A stretch of 64,000 nt of DNA. Origin: Betaproteobacteria bacterium (GTDB lineage: Bacteria; Pseudomonadota; Gammaproteobacteria; Burkholderiales; SG8-39). Of this stretch, positions 18,287 to 27,066 are shown one piece after another (the first letter of the stretch is position 1; each line of letters begins with the position of its first letter). Where the stretch lies: contig JADJPT010000010.1 of NCBI GenBank assembly GCA_016713125.1, positions 88,884-152,883 on the forward strand, read 5' to 3'. A program made the position numbers and the translations under genes. The notes below the pieces were generated by a model. That model was not told where the DNA came from. It made no database searches and was given only the letters and a program-made list of their open reading frames with translations.

Positions 18287-18457
18287 AGGCGTTCCTGCGT
18301 GGTGCGATGGGGGTGCGAAATTGTATCCGCATACCTTCGTGGTTCGTTCCGTGGCCGGCGCTCCTGCGACGCGCCGGCCGAAGTTGCGGTGATCGCGCCC
18401 TGTGTACCCGGATTCGATGGCGGGCGGGTTCGTGCTTGACTTGCGACCTTTGAGTAG

Positions 18458-18473
18458 TTAACCTAAAAGTTAA
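18458..18473. promoter_or_regulatory. Candidate ArsR-family operator
   Basis: A perfect inverted repeat, TTAAC (18458-18462), six-base spacer, GTTAA (18469-18473), in an unusually A/T-rich patch (18451-18482) just before the arsR start. Position and symmetry fit autoregulation by the adjacent ArsR protein. This is an inference; no experimental site is known to me for this protein. Confidence 0.6.
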
Positions 18474-18479
18474 ATATAA

Positions 18480-18845
18480 ATGCCCATGACTTCCGATCAC
18501 CTCAGTTCGACCTTCTCGGCGCTTGCCGATCCGACGCGGCGCGCGATCCTCGCGCGGCTTGCCTCGGGGGAAGCGACGGTGAACGAGCTGGCCGAACCGT
18601 TCGACATGAGCCTGCCGGCGGTTTCCAAGCACCTGAAGGTGCTCGAGCGCGCCGGGCTGATCGCGCGCGGCAGGCAGGCGCAATGGCGACCGTGCCGGCT
18701 AGAGGCGGCGCGGCTCAAGGAAGTCGCCGACTGGGTGGAGTACTACCGCCGCTTCTGGGAGCAGAGCTTCGATCGCCTGGAGGCCTACCTCAAGGAAATC
18801 CAGGCGCAGGAAAGCAGGGGGAAGAGACATGCCGGAAAGAAATGA
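18480..18845 (+). CDS. ArsR-family winged-helix repressor
   Basis: 121 residues. The helix-turn-helix shows FSALADPTRRAILARLASGE, VNELAEPFDMSLPAVSKHLK and VLERAGLIARGRQAQWRPC, the standard ArsR core. It has no Cys metal site, and the C-terminus is a helical arm (EYYRRFWEQSFDRLEAYLKE), as in the ArsR proteins paired with SRPBCC/AHSA1 genes. It probably represses its own operon through the palindrome that precedes it. Two ATGs are possible (18480 and 18486). The 3' end overlaps the first SRPBCC gene by 17 bases, so the two are translationally coupled. Confidence 0.9.
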   Translation: MPMTSDHLSSTFSALADPTRRAILARLASGEATVNELAEPFDMSLPAVSKHLKVLERAGLIARGRQAQWRPCRLEAARLKEVADWVEYYRRFWEQSFDRLEAYLKEIQAQESRGKRHAGKK

Positions 18846-19340
18846 AAGGCTGGGCACGCCCTTCGTGCTGACGCGCACCTTCGACGCGCCGCGCGATCTC
18901 GTGTGGCGGACATGGACCGAGCGCGAGCACCTGATGCGCTGGTTCGGACCCAAGGGTTTCAGCATGCCGGCGGCGAGCCTCGATCTGCGAGCGGGCGGCC
19001 ATTTCCTGTACTGCCTGCATTCCGGCGACGGGATGGAGTTGTGGGGCAAATGGGTCTTCCGCGAGGTGGTGGCGCCCGAACGTCTGGTCCTGGTGCAGTC
19101 GTTCTCCGATGCCCAGGGCGGCGTGACGCGCCATCCCATGAATCCGAGCTGGCCGCGCCAGACGCTCTCGGTCACCACGTTCGCGGAACACGGCGGCAGG
19201 ACCGCCATGACGCTGCACTGGTCGCCGCTGGACGCCACGGAAGAAGAACAGCGGACCTTCGACGCGGGCACGCCAGCATGCAGCAGGGCTGGGGTGGGAC
19301 CCTGGATCGCCTCACGGACTATCTGGTCGGACTGCACTGA
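18829..19340 (+). CDS. SRPBCC/AHSA1-domain protein 1 (one frameshift in the read)
   Basis: An AHSA1-type SRPBCC protein of about 170 residues. TRTFDAPRDLVWRTWTEREH and LMRWFGPKGFSMP are the typical opening, followed by DLRAGGHFLYCLHSGDG and LVLVQSFSD. The family forms a hydrophobic ligand-binding cavity; its ligands are mostly unknown. After TEEEQRTFDAG one base is missing near 19267-19270 (GGCACGCC for GGCCACGCC). The corrected frame reads HASMQQGWGGTLDRLTDYLV and stops at 19340, the expected family C-terminus. The uncorrected frame runs on meaninglessly to 19908. Confidence 0.85.
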
Positions 19341-19363
19341 ATCGATCTTCGGGGAGACACCTC

Positions 19364-19903
19364 ATGCGCAAGCCGCTCCTGTTCGCCGCCACGGCCGTCG
19401 TCGTCCTGCTCGTCGCGCTGCTGGCGTACGTGATGACGCGTCCGGACGTATTCCGTGTGCAGCGCTCGACGGTGATCGCCGCGCCCGCCGAAAAGCTCTA
19501 CCCGCTCGTGAACGAACTGCGCGCCTGGGCGGCATGGTCGCCGTACGAGAAGCGCGACCCCGGCATGCGGCGGACGTTCAGTGGAGCGAGCAGCGGCAAG
19601 GGCGCGGTCTACGCCTGGGCGGGCAACAAGGACGTGGGCGCCGGGCGCATGGAGATCCTCGAGGCGACGCCTTCTTCGCGCATCCTCATCAAGCTGGACT
19701 TCCTCGAACCGTTCGAAGGGCACAACACGGCCGAGTTCACCTTCGAACCCGGCGGCGCAGCCGGCACGCGCGTCACCTGGGCCATGTACGGCCCGAACGC
19801 CTATCTGACACGCGTCATGGGCCTGATCTTCGACATGGACGAGATGATCGGCAGGGATTTCGCCACCGGTCTGGCCAATCTGAAAGCCGTTGCGGAGAAG
19901 TAG
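19364..19903 (+). CDS. SRPBCC-family protein 2 with N-terminal membrane anchor
   Basis: 179 residues. Residues 5-25 (LLFAATAVVVLLVALLAYVM) are a single hydrophobic segment, so the cyclase-like domain is probably tethered to the inner membrane. The domain shows VQRSTVIAAPAEKLYPLVNE, AWSPYEKRDPGMRRTFSG and EILEATPSSRILIKLDFLEP, the pattern of polyketide cyclase/dehydrase SRPBCC proteins. It lies 23 bases after the first SRPBCC gene. The three SRPBCC copies in this operon are only distantly alike. Ligand unknown. Confidence 0.85.
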   Translation: MRKPLLFAATAVVVLLVALLAYVMTRPDVFRVQRSTVIAAPAEKLYPLVNELRAWAAWSPYEKRDPGMRRTFSGASSGKGAVYAWAGNKDVGAGRMEILEATPSSRILIKLDFLEPFEGHNTAEFTFEPGGAAGTRVTWAMYGPNAYLTRVMGLIFDMDEMIGRDFATGLANLKAVAEK

Positions 19904-20067
19904 CATGAGTCCCGAGCCGCATATCGATGCCAGAGCCGGGCGTCGCGCAGCCGGCGCCGCACAGCCAGCTGCGCTGCGGTGATCTGGTTCGCACGCAACA
20001 GGCAATACTGCGCAGCGCTGTTCGATGCGCTTGCCCGCCACCTCTATCAGGAGCAGGAGCTCAATCG

Positions 20068-20529
20068 ATGGCCCACGCAACGATCACCGAGAAGCCGCCC
20101 GGCAAGCCGGTCCTCAAGCTCATCCGACGCTTCGATGCGCCGCAAGCGCTCGTCTGGCGGGCCTGGACCGAGCCGGAGGCGCTGAAACGCTGGTTCGGGC
20201 CGGATGGCGGGCCGGTGCTCCTGGCGGAGGTCGATCTGCGCGCGGGCGGGCGCTTCCGCGTCGCGTTCCAGACCGAGGACGGGGAGCGCCACGAAGTCGG
20301 CGGCGTCTATCGGGAGGTGCAGGCACACGACCGGCTGGTGTTCACCTGGGCGTGGGTCAGCACCCCGGAACGCATCTCGCAGGTCACTCTGCTGTTGCGC
20401 GGTGTGGAAGGCGGCACGGAGCTCACGCTGCTGCACGAGAAGTTCTTCGATCTGGACGCGCGGGATCGGCATGTGCGCGGCTGGACGGGAAGCATCGAGA
20501 AGCTCGACGCCTATCTGCATCAATCCTGA
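20068..20529 (+). CDS. SRPBCC/AHSA1-domain protein 3
   Basis: 153 residues. LKLIRRFDAPQALVWRAWTE and ALKRWFGPDGGPV open the AHSA1 domain; DLRAGGRFRVAFQTEDGE and LTLLHEKFFDLDARDRHVRG complete it. ATG 20068 follows AGGAGCAGGAG, a strong ribosome binding site, so I take this start although the frame is open from 19927. The 164 bases between this gene and SRPBCC 2 hold no gene I can recognise. It is part of the ArsR-controlled unit. Confidence 0.88.
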   Translation: MAHATITEKPPGKPVLKLIRRFDAPQALVWRAWTEPEALKRWFGPDGGPVLLAEVDLRAGGRFRVAFQTEDGERHEVGGVYREVQAHDRLVFTWAWVSTPERISQVTLLLRGVEGGTELTLLHEKFFDLDARDRHVRGWTGSIEKLDAYLHQS

Positions 20530-20553
20530 AGCAAAGACAACGAGGAGCCGGAA

Positions 20554-20913
20554 ATGGCCTACGTAGATGGATTCGTTCTGCCCGTGCCGAAGAAGAATAT
20601 CGCGGCCTATACGCGCATCGCCCGCCTGGCCGGCAAGGTCTGGCGCGAACATGGCGCGCTGGAGTACCGGGAATGCGTGGCAGACGACGTGAAACCCGGA
20701 AAATGGACTTCCTTCCCGCAGAGCGTCAAGCTCAAGAAGGACGAAGTCGTGTTCTTCTCCTGGATCGTCTACAAGTCGCGTGCGCATCGCGACCGGGTGC
20801 TCGCCAAGGTCATGAAGGACGAGCGCATCACCGCCATGATGGAACCGGGGGCGATGCCGTTCGACACCAAGCGCATGATCTGGGGCGGATTCAAGGTCGC
20901 GGTCAGTCTGTGA
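20554..20913 (+). CDS. DUF1428 (YbaA-like) protein
   Basis: 119 residues matching the DUF1428 family throughout: MAYVDGFVLPVPKKNIAAYT at the start, EYRECVADDVKPG and FFSWIVYKSRAHRD in the middle, and AMPFDTKRMIWGGFKVAV at the end. The fold is a dimeric ferredoxin-like alpha-beta barrel. Function is unknown, but members very often sit with ArsR, SRPBCC and VOC genes exactly as here. A ribosome binding site (GAGGAGCCGGAA) precedes it, 24 bases after SRPBCC 3. Confidence 0.9.
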   Translation: MAYVDGFVLPVPKKNIAAYTRIARLAGKVWREHGALEYRECVADDVKPGKWTSFPQSVKLKKDEVVFFSWIVYKSRAHRDRVLAKVMKDERITAMMEPGAMPFDTKRMIWGGFKVAVSL

Positions 20914-20965
20914 CGGCCACGGTCGGCATTCCGCCGCCTGACACTCGAGATGAAAGGAGATCTGC

Positions 20966-21379
20966 ATGCATGTCCAGGCATATCTGATGTTTGACGGGCG
21001 CTGCGAAGAGGCGCTGGAGTTCTACCGCACTGCGCTGGGGGCGGAGGTCGAGGTGCTGATGCGCTTCCGGGAGAGTCCGGAGCCCTGTCCGGAAGGCATG
21101 ATCCCGCCTCAGTCCCAGGACAAAGTGATGCACTCGAGCTTTCGCGTCGGCGACAGCGTGCTGATGGCCTCGGACGGCAACTGCCTCGGACGGCCTCAGT
21201 TTCAGGGGGTGTGCCTGTCCATCTCCGTGGCCGATGAAGCGGAGGCGCATCGCAAGTTCGCCGCCCTGTCCGAAGGCGGGCAGGTGCAGATGCCCATGGG
21301 CAGGACCTTCTTCTCGCCGGCTTTCGGCATGGTTGCGGATCGCTTTGGCGTGTCCTGGATGGTGATCGTGGCGGAGTGA
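20966..21379 (+). CDS. VOC-family (PhnB-type glyoxalase fold) protein
   Basis: 137 residues of the PhnB/3-demethylubiquinone methyltransferase-like branch of the vicinal-oxygen-chelate superfamily. It opens MHVQAYLMFDGRCEEALEFY and contains VMHSSFRVGDSVLMASD and QMPMGRTFFSPAFGMVADRF. It follows AAAGGAGA. In such proteins the metal ligands are often incomplete, so no enzymatic reaction can be assigned. It is the last gene of the arsR unit; the next gene starts 171 bases later. Confidence 0.88.
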   Translation: MHVQAYLMFDGRCEEALEFYRTALGAEVEVLMRFRESPEPCPEGMIPPQSQDKVMHSSFRVGDSVLMASDGNCLGRPQFQGVCLSISVADEAEAHRKFAALSEGGQVQMPMGRTFFSPAFGMVADRFGVSWMVIVAE

Positions 21380-21550
21380 GGTGGCGCCGGACCGGGGCCG
21401 CACCGGCCTGCGGCGAGATGCGGCCAGGGTGCCCGCCCTAAAGTCGGCGTGCCTGCGGTCGATAAGCCTGCCTTGACACTCGCGGCTTGCGTGACGCGTG
21501 CATGGTTGCATGCGGATTGGCGCCATCCGTGTCGACAGGATACGACCACG

Positions 21551-23587
21551 ATGCAGGACACGAGGCTGAGCGTAGCAACAGCCGAGATCGCGGCGCTTAG
21601 GAAGCGCCTCGCGCGTGAGCGCGCGGCTCGACTGGAGGCCGAGCTGGCTGCAGAAAAGGGCTTTCGCGACCTGTACGAGCAACAGTCGCGGCTGCAGTTG
21701 CTCGAAGCGATCGCCGTCGCGGCGAACTCGAGCGCATCGGTGCATGATGCACTCGAGTTTGCCGTGACGAAGATATGTCTGTACGCGGGTTGGCCCCTGG
21801 GGCATGCGCACCTTGCGGATGACGCTTTCGCGCGCAAGCTCAGGCCGACCACGATATGGTTTGTCGCGGATCGCGAGCGCACGCGCGAATTCCGCCGCGC
21901 GACGGGCGAGATTCACTTCGAACGTGGCATGGGACTGCCCGGCAGGGTTCTGGAGACCGGCGCGCCGTTGTGGCTGGTGCTGCCGGCCGGGGAGCCTTCC
22001 TCCGAGGGTCTGACACCGCGCGACGAGTATGCGGTGCGGGCAGGACTCAAGACCGCCCTGGCGTTTCCGGTTCTCGCCGGCACCGAGGTGGTCGCGGTGC
22101 TCGAATTCTTCTCCGATACCCGTCAGCAACCCGACGAAGCGCTGCTGCGCCTGATGTCCCAGATCGGTACGCAACTGGGGCGTGTGGCCGAGCGCAGGCG
22201 CGCTGAAGAGCGCCTTCGCCACGACGCCAACCATGATTCACTGACCGGTTTGCCGAATCGCGCCTTGTTCAAGGCCCGGCTTTCGCAACTGGTGGCCAGG
22301 CATGCGCGCGATCCCGGCGAAGGGTTCGCGGTGCTGTTCATCGACCTCGATCGCTTCAAGATGGTGAACGACAGCCTGGGGCACATGGCTGGTGATCGCC
22401 TGCTGGTGCAGGTGGCGGCGCGCATCATGGCCGCGCTGCGTCAGGAGGACATCGTCTGCAGATCGGCCGCGGATGGCCATGAGGTGCTTTCCCGACTTGG
22501 AGGAGACGAGTGCACCGTGCTGCTGGAAAGCGTGGGCTCGGCGGAGGACGCCTTGCGTGTCGGCAACCGCATCATCGACGGAATGACGGCGCCCTTCATG
22601 GTCGAAGGCCAGGAAATGTATGTGGGCGCGAGCATAGGCGTCGCTTCCAGCGAATCCGGCTATGCCTCCGGCGACGACGCCATGCGCGACGCGGATCTGG
22701 CGATGCATCGTGCCAAGTCCCTCGGCAAGGGTCGCTGCGAGTTGTACGACCACAGCTTGCATGCGCTGGCGGCTCGGCGACTGGCGCTCGAAACCAGGTT
22801 GCGCAAGGCGGATGTTGCACGCGAGTTCGTTCTGCATTACCAGCCGATCGTATCGCTCGCCAGCGGAGATCTGGCGGGGTTCGAGGCGCTCGTGCGCTGG
22901 AAACCACAGGGCGAGGCGCTGGTGTTCCCGAACGACTTCATCGGCGTGGCCGAGGACACGGGGCTGATCGTGCCCATCGGCGCCTGGGTTCTGGGGCGCG
23001 CCTGCAGCACGATGCGCGAGTGGCAACGTCGACATCCGTGCGACAAGCCGCTGACGATCAGCGTCAACGTTTCGGCGCGGGAGTTCGCACAGCCCGATCT
23101 TGCCGCCCGCATGGGCGGAATCATCGCGGAATCGGGTATCGAACCCGGGATCGTGCGACTGGAGATCACCGAAAGCATGACGATGGGCAATATCGACAAG
23201 ACCGTCGAGGTGCTGACGAGGTTGCGAGCCCTGGGCGTTCGGCTGAGCATAGACGACTTCGGCACCGGATACTCTTCGCTCAGCTACCTGCATCGCCTGC
23301 CCTTCGATGTGCTGAAGATCGACCGCTCCTTCGTGTTGAAGATGGATCGTGACGAAGAGGGCAAGCAGATCGTGCGAACCATCCTCAGCCTGGCGCGCAG
23401 CCTGCACATGGAGGTGGTTGCCGAGGGTACCGAAACCGCGACGCACGCGGATCTTCTGCGCCGCATGGGCTGCGACTACGCACAGGGCTATCACTATTCC
23501 CGGCCGGTGGATGAAGCGTGCGCCGAGCAGTTGATCGTCGCATTTGCGGCGCGGGATCTTGCCCGCCAACGTACCTGCGCCGGCTAG
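21551..23587 (+). CDS. GAF-GGDEF-EAL cyclic-di-GMP enzyme
   Basis: 678 residues from ATG 21551 (MQDTRLSVATAEIAAL); the frame is open from 21449. A coiled coil (residues 10-45) precedes a GAF domain (about 55-205). The GGDEF domain (about 220-385) has its signature changed to GGDEC (317-321) and a ten-residue insertion just before it (SAADGHEVLS), so diguanylate cyclase activity is uncertain. The EAL domain (about 410-655) keeps the catalytic set: E445-A-L-V-R, the NVS Asn, LEITES, DDFGTGYSS, KIDRSF and EVVAEGTET. It should therefore be an active phosphodiesterase, with the GGDEF perhaps a GTP sensor. No transmembrane segment is visible. Partner genes are not evident. Confidence 0.9.
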   Translation: MQDTRLSVATAEIAALRKRLARERAARLEAELAAEKGFRDLYEQQSRLQLLEAIAVAANSSASVHDALEFAVTKICLYAGWPLGHAHLADDAFARKLRPTTIWFVADRERTREFRRATGEIHFERGMGLPGRVLETGAPLWLVLPAGEPSSEGLTPRDEYAVRAGLKTALAFPVLAGTEVVAVLEFFSDTRQQPDEALLRLMSQIGTQLGRVAERRRAEERLRHDANHDSLTGLPNRALFKARLSQLVARHARDPGEGFAVLFIDLDRFKMVNDSLGHMAGDRLLVQVAARIMAALRQEDIVCRSAADGHEVLSRLGGDECTVLLESVGSAEDALRVGNRIIDGMTAPFMVEGQEMYVGASIGVASSESGYASGDDAMRDADLAMHRAKSLGKGRCELYDHSLHALAARRLALETRLRKADVAREFVLHYQPIVSLASGDLAGFEALVRWKPQGEALVFPNDFIGVAEDTGLIVPIGAWVLGRACSTMREWQRRHPCDKPLTISVNVSAREFAQPDLAARMGGIIAESGIEPGIVRLEITESMTMGNIDKTVEVLTRLRALGVRLSIDDFGTGYSSLSYLHRLPFDVLKIDRSFVLKMDRDEEGKQIVRTILSLARSLHMEVVAEGTETATHADLLRRMGCDYAQGYHYSRPVDEACAEQLIVAFAARDLARQRTCAG

Positions 23588-23605
23588 CCCCGCGAAAATC
23601 CGGTG

Positions 23606-24344
23606 TCAGGCGGCAGGCGGTGCGACGCTCAGACCTCGCACCCCGTGACGTTCGATAAGGCGGGCGACCAATCCAGAGGCCTTGGCGTCTTCGCCAAAGG
23701 CGCGCAATGCCTGTGCGGCAGCCTCGCGCTCCCTGGGGGTGCCCATCGCCTGCTGGATGGCGGTAAAGCGGCCATCGAGGATGCGTGCGCCCGGCAGCCT
23801 CGTCAGATCCTCGAGCAGGCGCGGCTTGAGTCCGGCAAGTACTTCGAGCCCTTCACGCACGAAAAGATCGTATGAGCCCTGAATGCCCTCCGCGCGCACC
23901 AGTCGTGCGTGCGCAAGGCTGCGGGAGAGATACAGGTCGTAGGCTGCGCGATCGGCGACGGCGATGCACCCCCGGACGATCCACTTCGTCGATCGTCCGG
24001 ATGGCCGAACCGGGCGGCACCATGAAAGTCGCTTCGATCTCCACGTAGGCGGGCGTAAAGGCGATCTGGTTCGCGCGCGCTGGTTCTGCGCCGATGAACG
24101 CGACATCCCACACCCCGGTGGAAGCGGCGTCGGCGGCCAGACCGGCGTTGTCGTAGCCGATGAACTCGGCTTGCACACCGAGCTGCTCCGCGAGCGCATG
24201 GCCGAGATCCGGCGCCACCCCGTGAAAACCTGAGGCCGATCTACCGACCAGCAGGAAATTCGCGCAATTCAGAGCCACACGCAGTTTGCCGGTGGGCGTC
24301 AGTTCGGCGCGCGCGGCGCCAGTGATCATCGGTTTTTTCATCAT
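23606..24344 (-). CDS. Periplasmic-binding-protein fold (SBP_bac_3) protein without signal peptide; one frameshift
   Basis: About 245 residues. It opens with MMKKPMITGAARAEL, then GKLRVALNCANFLLVGRSA and GVAPDLGHALAEQLGVQAEF, the usual start of amino-acid-type solute-binding proteins. WDVAFIGAEPARANQIAFTP and AYVEIEATFMVPPGSAI follow. Near the C-run 23969-23973 the frame breaks; the rest continues IAVADRAAYDLYLSRSLAHA. No hydrophobic signal sequence precedes the domain, and no ABC permease genes are adjacent. It may therefore be a cytoplasmic binding protein, or its true N-terminus may be lost. A TACAAT -10-like box lies 7 bases before the start. Confidence 0.75.
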
Positions 24345-24676
24345 GGCTCGTATTGTAGTGCTGGCCGCACAGCACCGGTCAATGAGTGCGATCCCGCCCC
24401 TTTTCGCGACATGCTTATTCGAGGCTGGCAGCCTGTAACTGGATTGGATGGGGTTCCTGCTCACACTGCCGTGACTGCTGTGTGAAGGCCGCACTTCATT
24501 CGCTTCACTCGCACATCAATTTCATTTTCTGCATGTCAACTGACATAAAACAGCATCCGGAGCCAATCTCATGAATCCAATCTTTAGATTCAAATCCGGT
24601 GCCCAGTTCGTCTATCCTTGCACGCACAGACGCCGCACAATCCCGGGTGGCCAGGCGCAAGGCGGTATATCGGAGA
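24345..24676. other. Divergent intergenic region, 332 bp
   Basis: No gene seen. It separates the minus-strand binding-protein gene from gdhA and is markedly more A/T-rich than the surroundings, especially 24500-24600. It holds a possible minus-strand promoter (GGTCAA complement at 24377-24382 and TACAAT complement at 24352-24357, a long 19-base spacer), the palindrome ATGTCAACTGACAT-like stretch near 24535-24548 and a weak member of the structured repeat family (24559-24590). Confidence 0.6.
24559..24590 (-). repeat. Structured intergenic repeat, weak copy D
   Basis: On the minus strand this reads AATCTAAAGATT, then a gap, then GAGATTGGCTCC (plus-strand 24559-24570), shared with copy A (GAGATTGGCTCC at 10952-10963). 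The AATCT/AGATT hairpin before it parallels the GAATC/GATTC hairpin of copy C. The 3' part of the repeat is not conserved, so membership is tentative. Unlike copies A to C it is in an upstream region, not 3' of a gene. Confidence 0.4.
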
Positions 24677-26029
24677 ATGGCTGTGCCCAGATTCAGGACC
24701 TTGGACGAGTTCATCGCGCAACTGCGCAAGCGGGATCCGCATCAGACCGAGTATCTGCAGGCGGTCGAAGAGGTGATGGGGAGCATATGGGGCTACATCC
24801 AGCGACATCCCGAGTATGCGGAGGCCGCGCTGCTCGAGCGGCTGACGGAGCCGGATCGGGTAATCCAGTTTCGCGTCAGCTGGGTGGATGATCACGGCGA
24901 AGTCCGGGTCAATCGAGCCTTTCGCGTGCAGCACAGTGCGGCCATCGGGCCCTACAAGGGCGGCATGCGTTTCCATCCGTCGGTAAACCTGTCGATACTC
25001 AAGTTCCTGGCATTCGAGCAGACCTTCAAGAATGCGCTGACCACCCTGCCGCTGGGCGGCGGCAAGGGGGGCGCCGATTTCGACCCCAAGGGCAGGAGCG
25101 AAGGCGAGATCATGCGCTTCTGCCAGGCGCTGATGCTGGAGCTGCATCGCCATCTTGGACCGGACACCGACGTGCCGGCCGGCGACATCGGCGTGGGAGG
25201 GCGTGAAGTCGGCTATATGGCGGGCATGGCCAAGAAGCTGGGCAACAGCGCCGCCTGCGTGTTCACCGGCAAGGGCCTGTCCTTCGGGGGCAGTCACATG
25301 CGTCCGGAAGCGACCGGCTACGGCCTGGTCTATTTCGTGCAAAGCATGCTCGAACGCGTCGAGTCGTCGCTGCACGGCTTGCGCGTTGCCGTCTCCGGTT
25401 CCGGCAACGTTGCGCTGCACGCGATCGAGAAGGCGATGCAACTCGGCGCGCGCGTCGTCACGGTGTCGGATTCCGGCGGCACGGTCCACGACCCTGCCGG
25501 ATTCACGCCCGAAAAGCTGGATGACCTGAGGCGAGTCAAGCTTGGCGGCGCCGGCAGGGTGTCCGAGTACTCAGCGGCGCGCGGCCTGGAGTACGCCGCC
25601 GGCAAGCGGCCCTGGGGCGTTCCCGTCGATGTAGCGCTGCCATGCGCGACGCAGAATGAGCTGGACGCGACAGATGCGGCGACGCTGCTCAAGAATGGCG
25701 TGAAGTGCGTCGCCGAAGGCGCCAACATGCCCTGCACCCTGGAGGCCATGCATGCCTTCCTGCAGGCGGGCGTGCCGTTCGCGCCGGGCAAGGCCGCCAA
25801 TGCAGGCGGCGTGGCGGTCTCGGGACTGGAGATGACGCAGAATGCGCAGAGACTGCGCTGGGAGCGCAGTTACGTGGACGAGCGTCTGATGGCCATCATG
25901 CGGGATATCCACGCCGGCTGCGTGCGCCTGGGTGCCGACGATACAGGCGGGGTGAACTACGTGGCAGGCGCGAATCTGGCCGGCTTCATGCGCGTGGCAG
26001 ACGCCATGCGCGCGCAAGGCGTCTGCTGA
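24677..26029 (+). CDS. gdhA: NADP-type glutamate dehydrogenase
   Basis: 450 residues from ATG 24677 (MAVPRFRTLDEFIAQLRKRD). It forms glutamate from 2-oxoglutarate and ammonium and is a cytoplasmic hexamer. The active-site Lys lies in LPLGGGKGGADFDPKG, after the substrate-binding GPYKGGMRFHPSVN; VPAGDIGVGGREVGYM is also conserved. The C-terminal Rossmann domain shows VAVSGSGNVALHAIEKAMQL. The length and the GdhA-specific ERLTEPDRVIQFRVSWVDD place it with the short hexameric GDHs rather than the large NAD types. The frame is open upstream to 24599, but the family start fits ATG 24677. Confidence 0.95.
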   Translation: MAVPRFRTLDEFIAQLRKRDPHQTEYLQAVEEVMGSIWGYIQRHPEYAEAALLERLTEPDRVIQFRVSWVDDHGEVRVNRAFRVQHSAAIGPYKGGMRFHPSVNLSILKFLAFEQTFKNALTTLPLGGGKGGADFDPKGRSEGEIMRFCQALMLELHRHLGPDTDVPAGDIGVGGREVGYMAGMAKKLGNSAACVFTGKGLSFGGSHMRPEATGYGLVYFVQSMLERVESSLHGLRVAVSGSGNVALHAIEKAMQLGARVVTVSDSGGTVHDPAGFTPEKLDDLRRVKLGGAGRVSEYSAARGLEYAAGKRPWGVPVDVALPCATQNELDATDAATLLKNGVKCVAEGANMPCTLEAMHAFLQAGVPFAPGKAANAGGVAVSGLEMTQNAQRLRWERSYVDERLMAIMRDIHAGCVRLGADDTGGVNYVAGANLAGFMRVADAMRAQGVC

Positions 26030-26067
26030 CGTCCCGACGGGGGCGCGGCGCGGGCCTGCCGCCGGCC

Positions 26068-27004
26068 TCAGGCAGGAAGTTGCGCGACCTGACCGGCCAG
26101 CTGCTGCATGCGTTCGGCTGTGGAGCGAAGCAACAAGGCGCCGAACAGCGGCTTGGCCTTCACCAGGCGCAGAAAATCGTTGCGGCCGATGGCCAGCAGC
26201 GTGCAGTCGGTCTCGGCGGTCGCGGTCGCGGCGCGGGCGGAGCGATCGACCAGGGCCATCTCGCCGAACAGTCCGCCGGCGCCGATGCGCTCGACGATCT
26301 GCGCCCCGATGGAGATGGCAACGCGTCCGTCCATGACCACGTACATGAACGCACCCGCCGCGCCTGCGCTGACGATGGTCTTGCCGGCGCCTATGGGTTG
26401 CGGCGGCTGGCCGCCGAGTTCCGCGGCCAGCTCGGCCAGCAACTTCTTGTCGAGCACGCTGGAACGCTCGGAGGCCGCGTTGCGCGCGGGACCGGCGGCA
26501 TTCAGTTTGGCAATGCTCTGACGCAGGCGGTTGCCCATGATGCTCATCAGCATCAGCGCGAATTCCGGGGTCTTTTGCAGCGCGGCATGGAACTGCTTTC
26601 GTCGAGCGACAAGACCTTGCAGTCCGCCTTGGCCATGGCGGTGGCGCTGCGCGGCAGCCCCGCGATCACCGCCAGCTCGCCGAAGATTTCACCCTGCTTG
26701 ACCACGCCAGAAGAACCTGCGATTGATCATCAGGCCGATTTCGCCTTCGAGCAGCAGGTACATGCGTGCGCCCTTGGAGAACAGGCCGCCGGCCTTCTCG
26801 CCTTCGGAGAAAATGGGCTTGCTCGCCGGCTTGAGCTCCACGGTTCCCGTGGCGCGGAAGAATTCCAGCGCGAGTGCCGGGTTGTAGAGCGGACTCTGTG
26901 CCGCCACCGTGGCTTGCGCCGCGTTGCGCGCGGCCAGTTCGGCCTGGGGGTCGGCTTTGGGCGCCGGGCTTGGGCGCCGGGCTGGAAAAGTCTAGGTCGT
27001 CCAT
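26068..27004 (-). CDS. Protein with two cyclic-nucleotide-binding domains (two or three frameshifts)
   Basis: After repair about 310 residues. A Pro/Ala-rich start (MDDLDFSSPAP) is followed by a first cNMP-binding domain: ALEFFRATGTVELKPASKPI, LFSKGARMYLLLEGEIGLMI and, after a break, VVKQGEIFGELAVIAGLPRS. A second follows: IGAGKTIVSAGAAGAFMYVV, RIGAGGLFGEMALVDRSARA and LLAIGRNDFLRLVKAKPLFG. There is no helix-turn-helix, so it is not a Crp-type regulator. Frame breaks lie near 26598 (an A missing), 26705-26714, and probably 26964-26967 (an extra G). The sequence alone cannot separate decay from sequencing error, but the intact motifs on both sides favour error. Confidence 0.75.
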
Positions 27005-27066
27005 AGGGGAACGATTCTATATCGACGCGTGCGCGAATGCGGCAAGTGCAAGTGAACCTCCGCTGA

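Noticed and set aside
15806..18439. 877-codon plus-strand open frame across mutS
   Set aside because: Third-position GC artefact opposite MutS, whose motifs are all on the minus strand.
19904..20067. Short open frame of 25 codons after SRPBCC 2
   Set aside because: No ribosome binding site, no family match, Arg/Ala-rich; cannot be supported.
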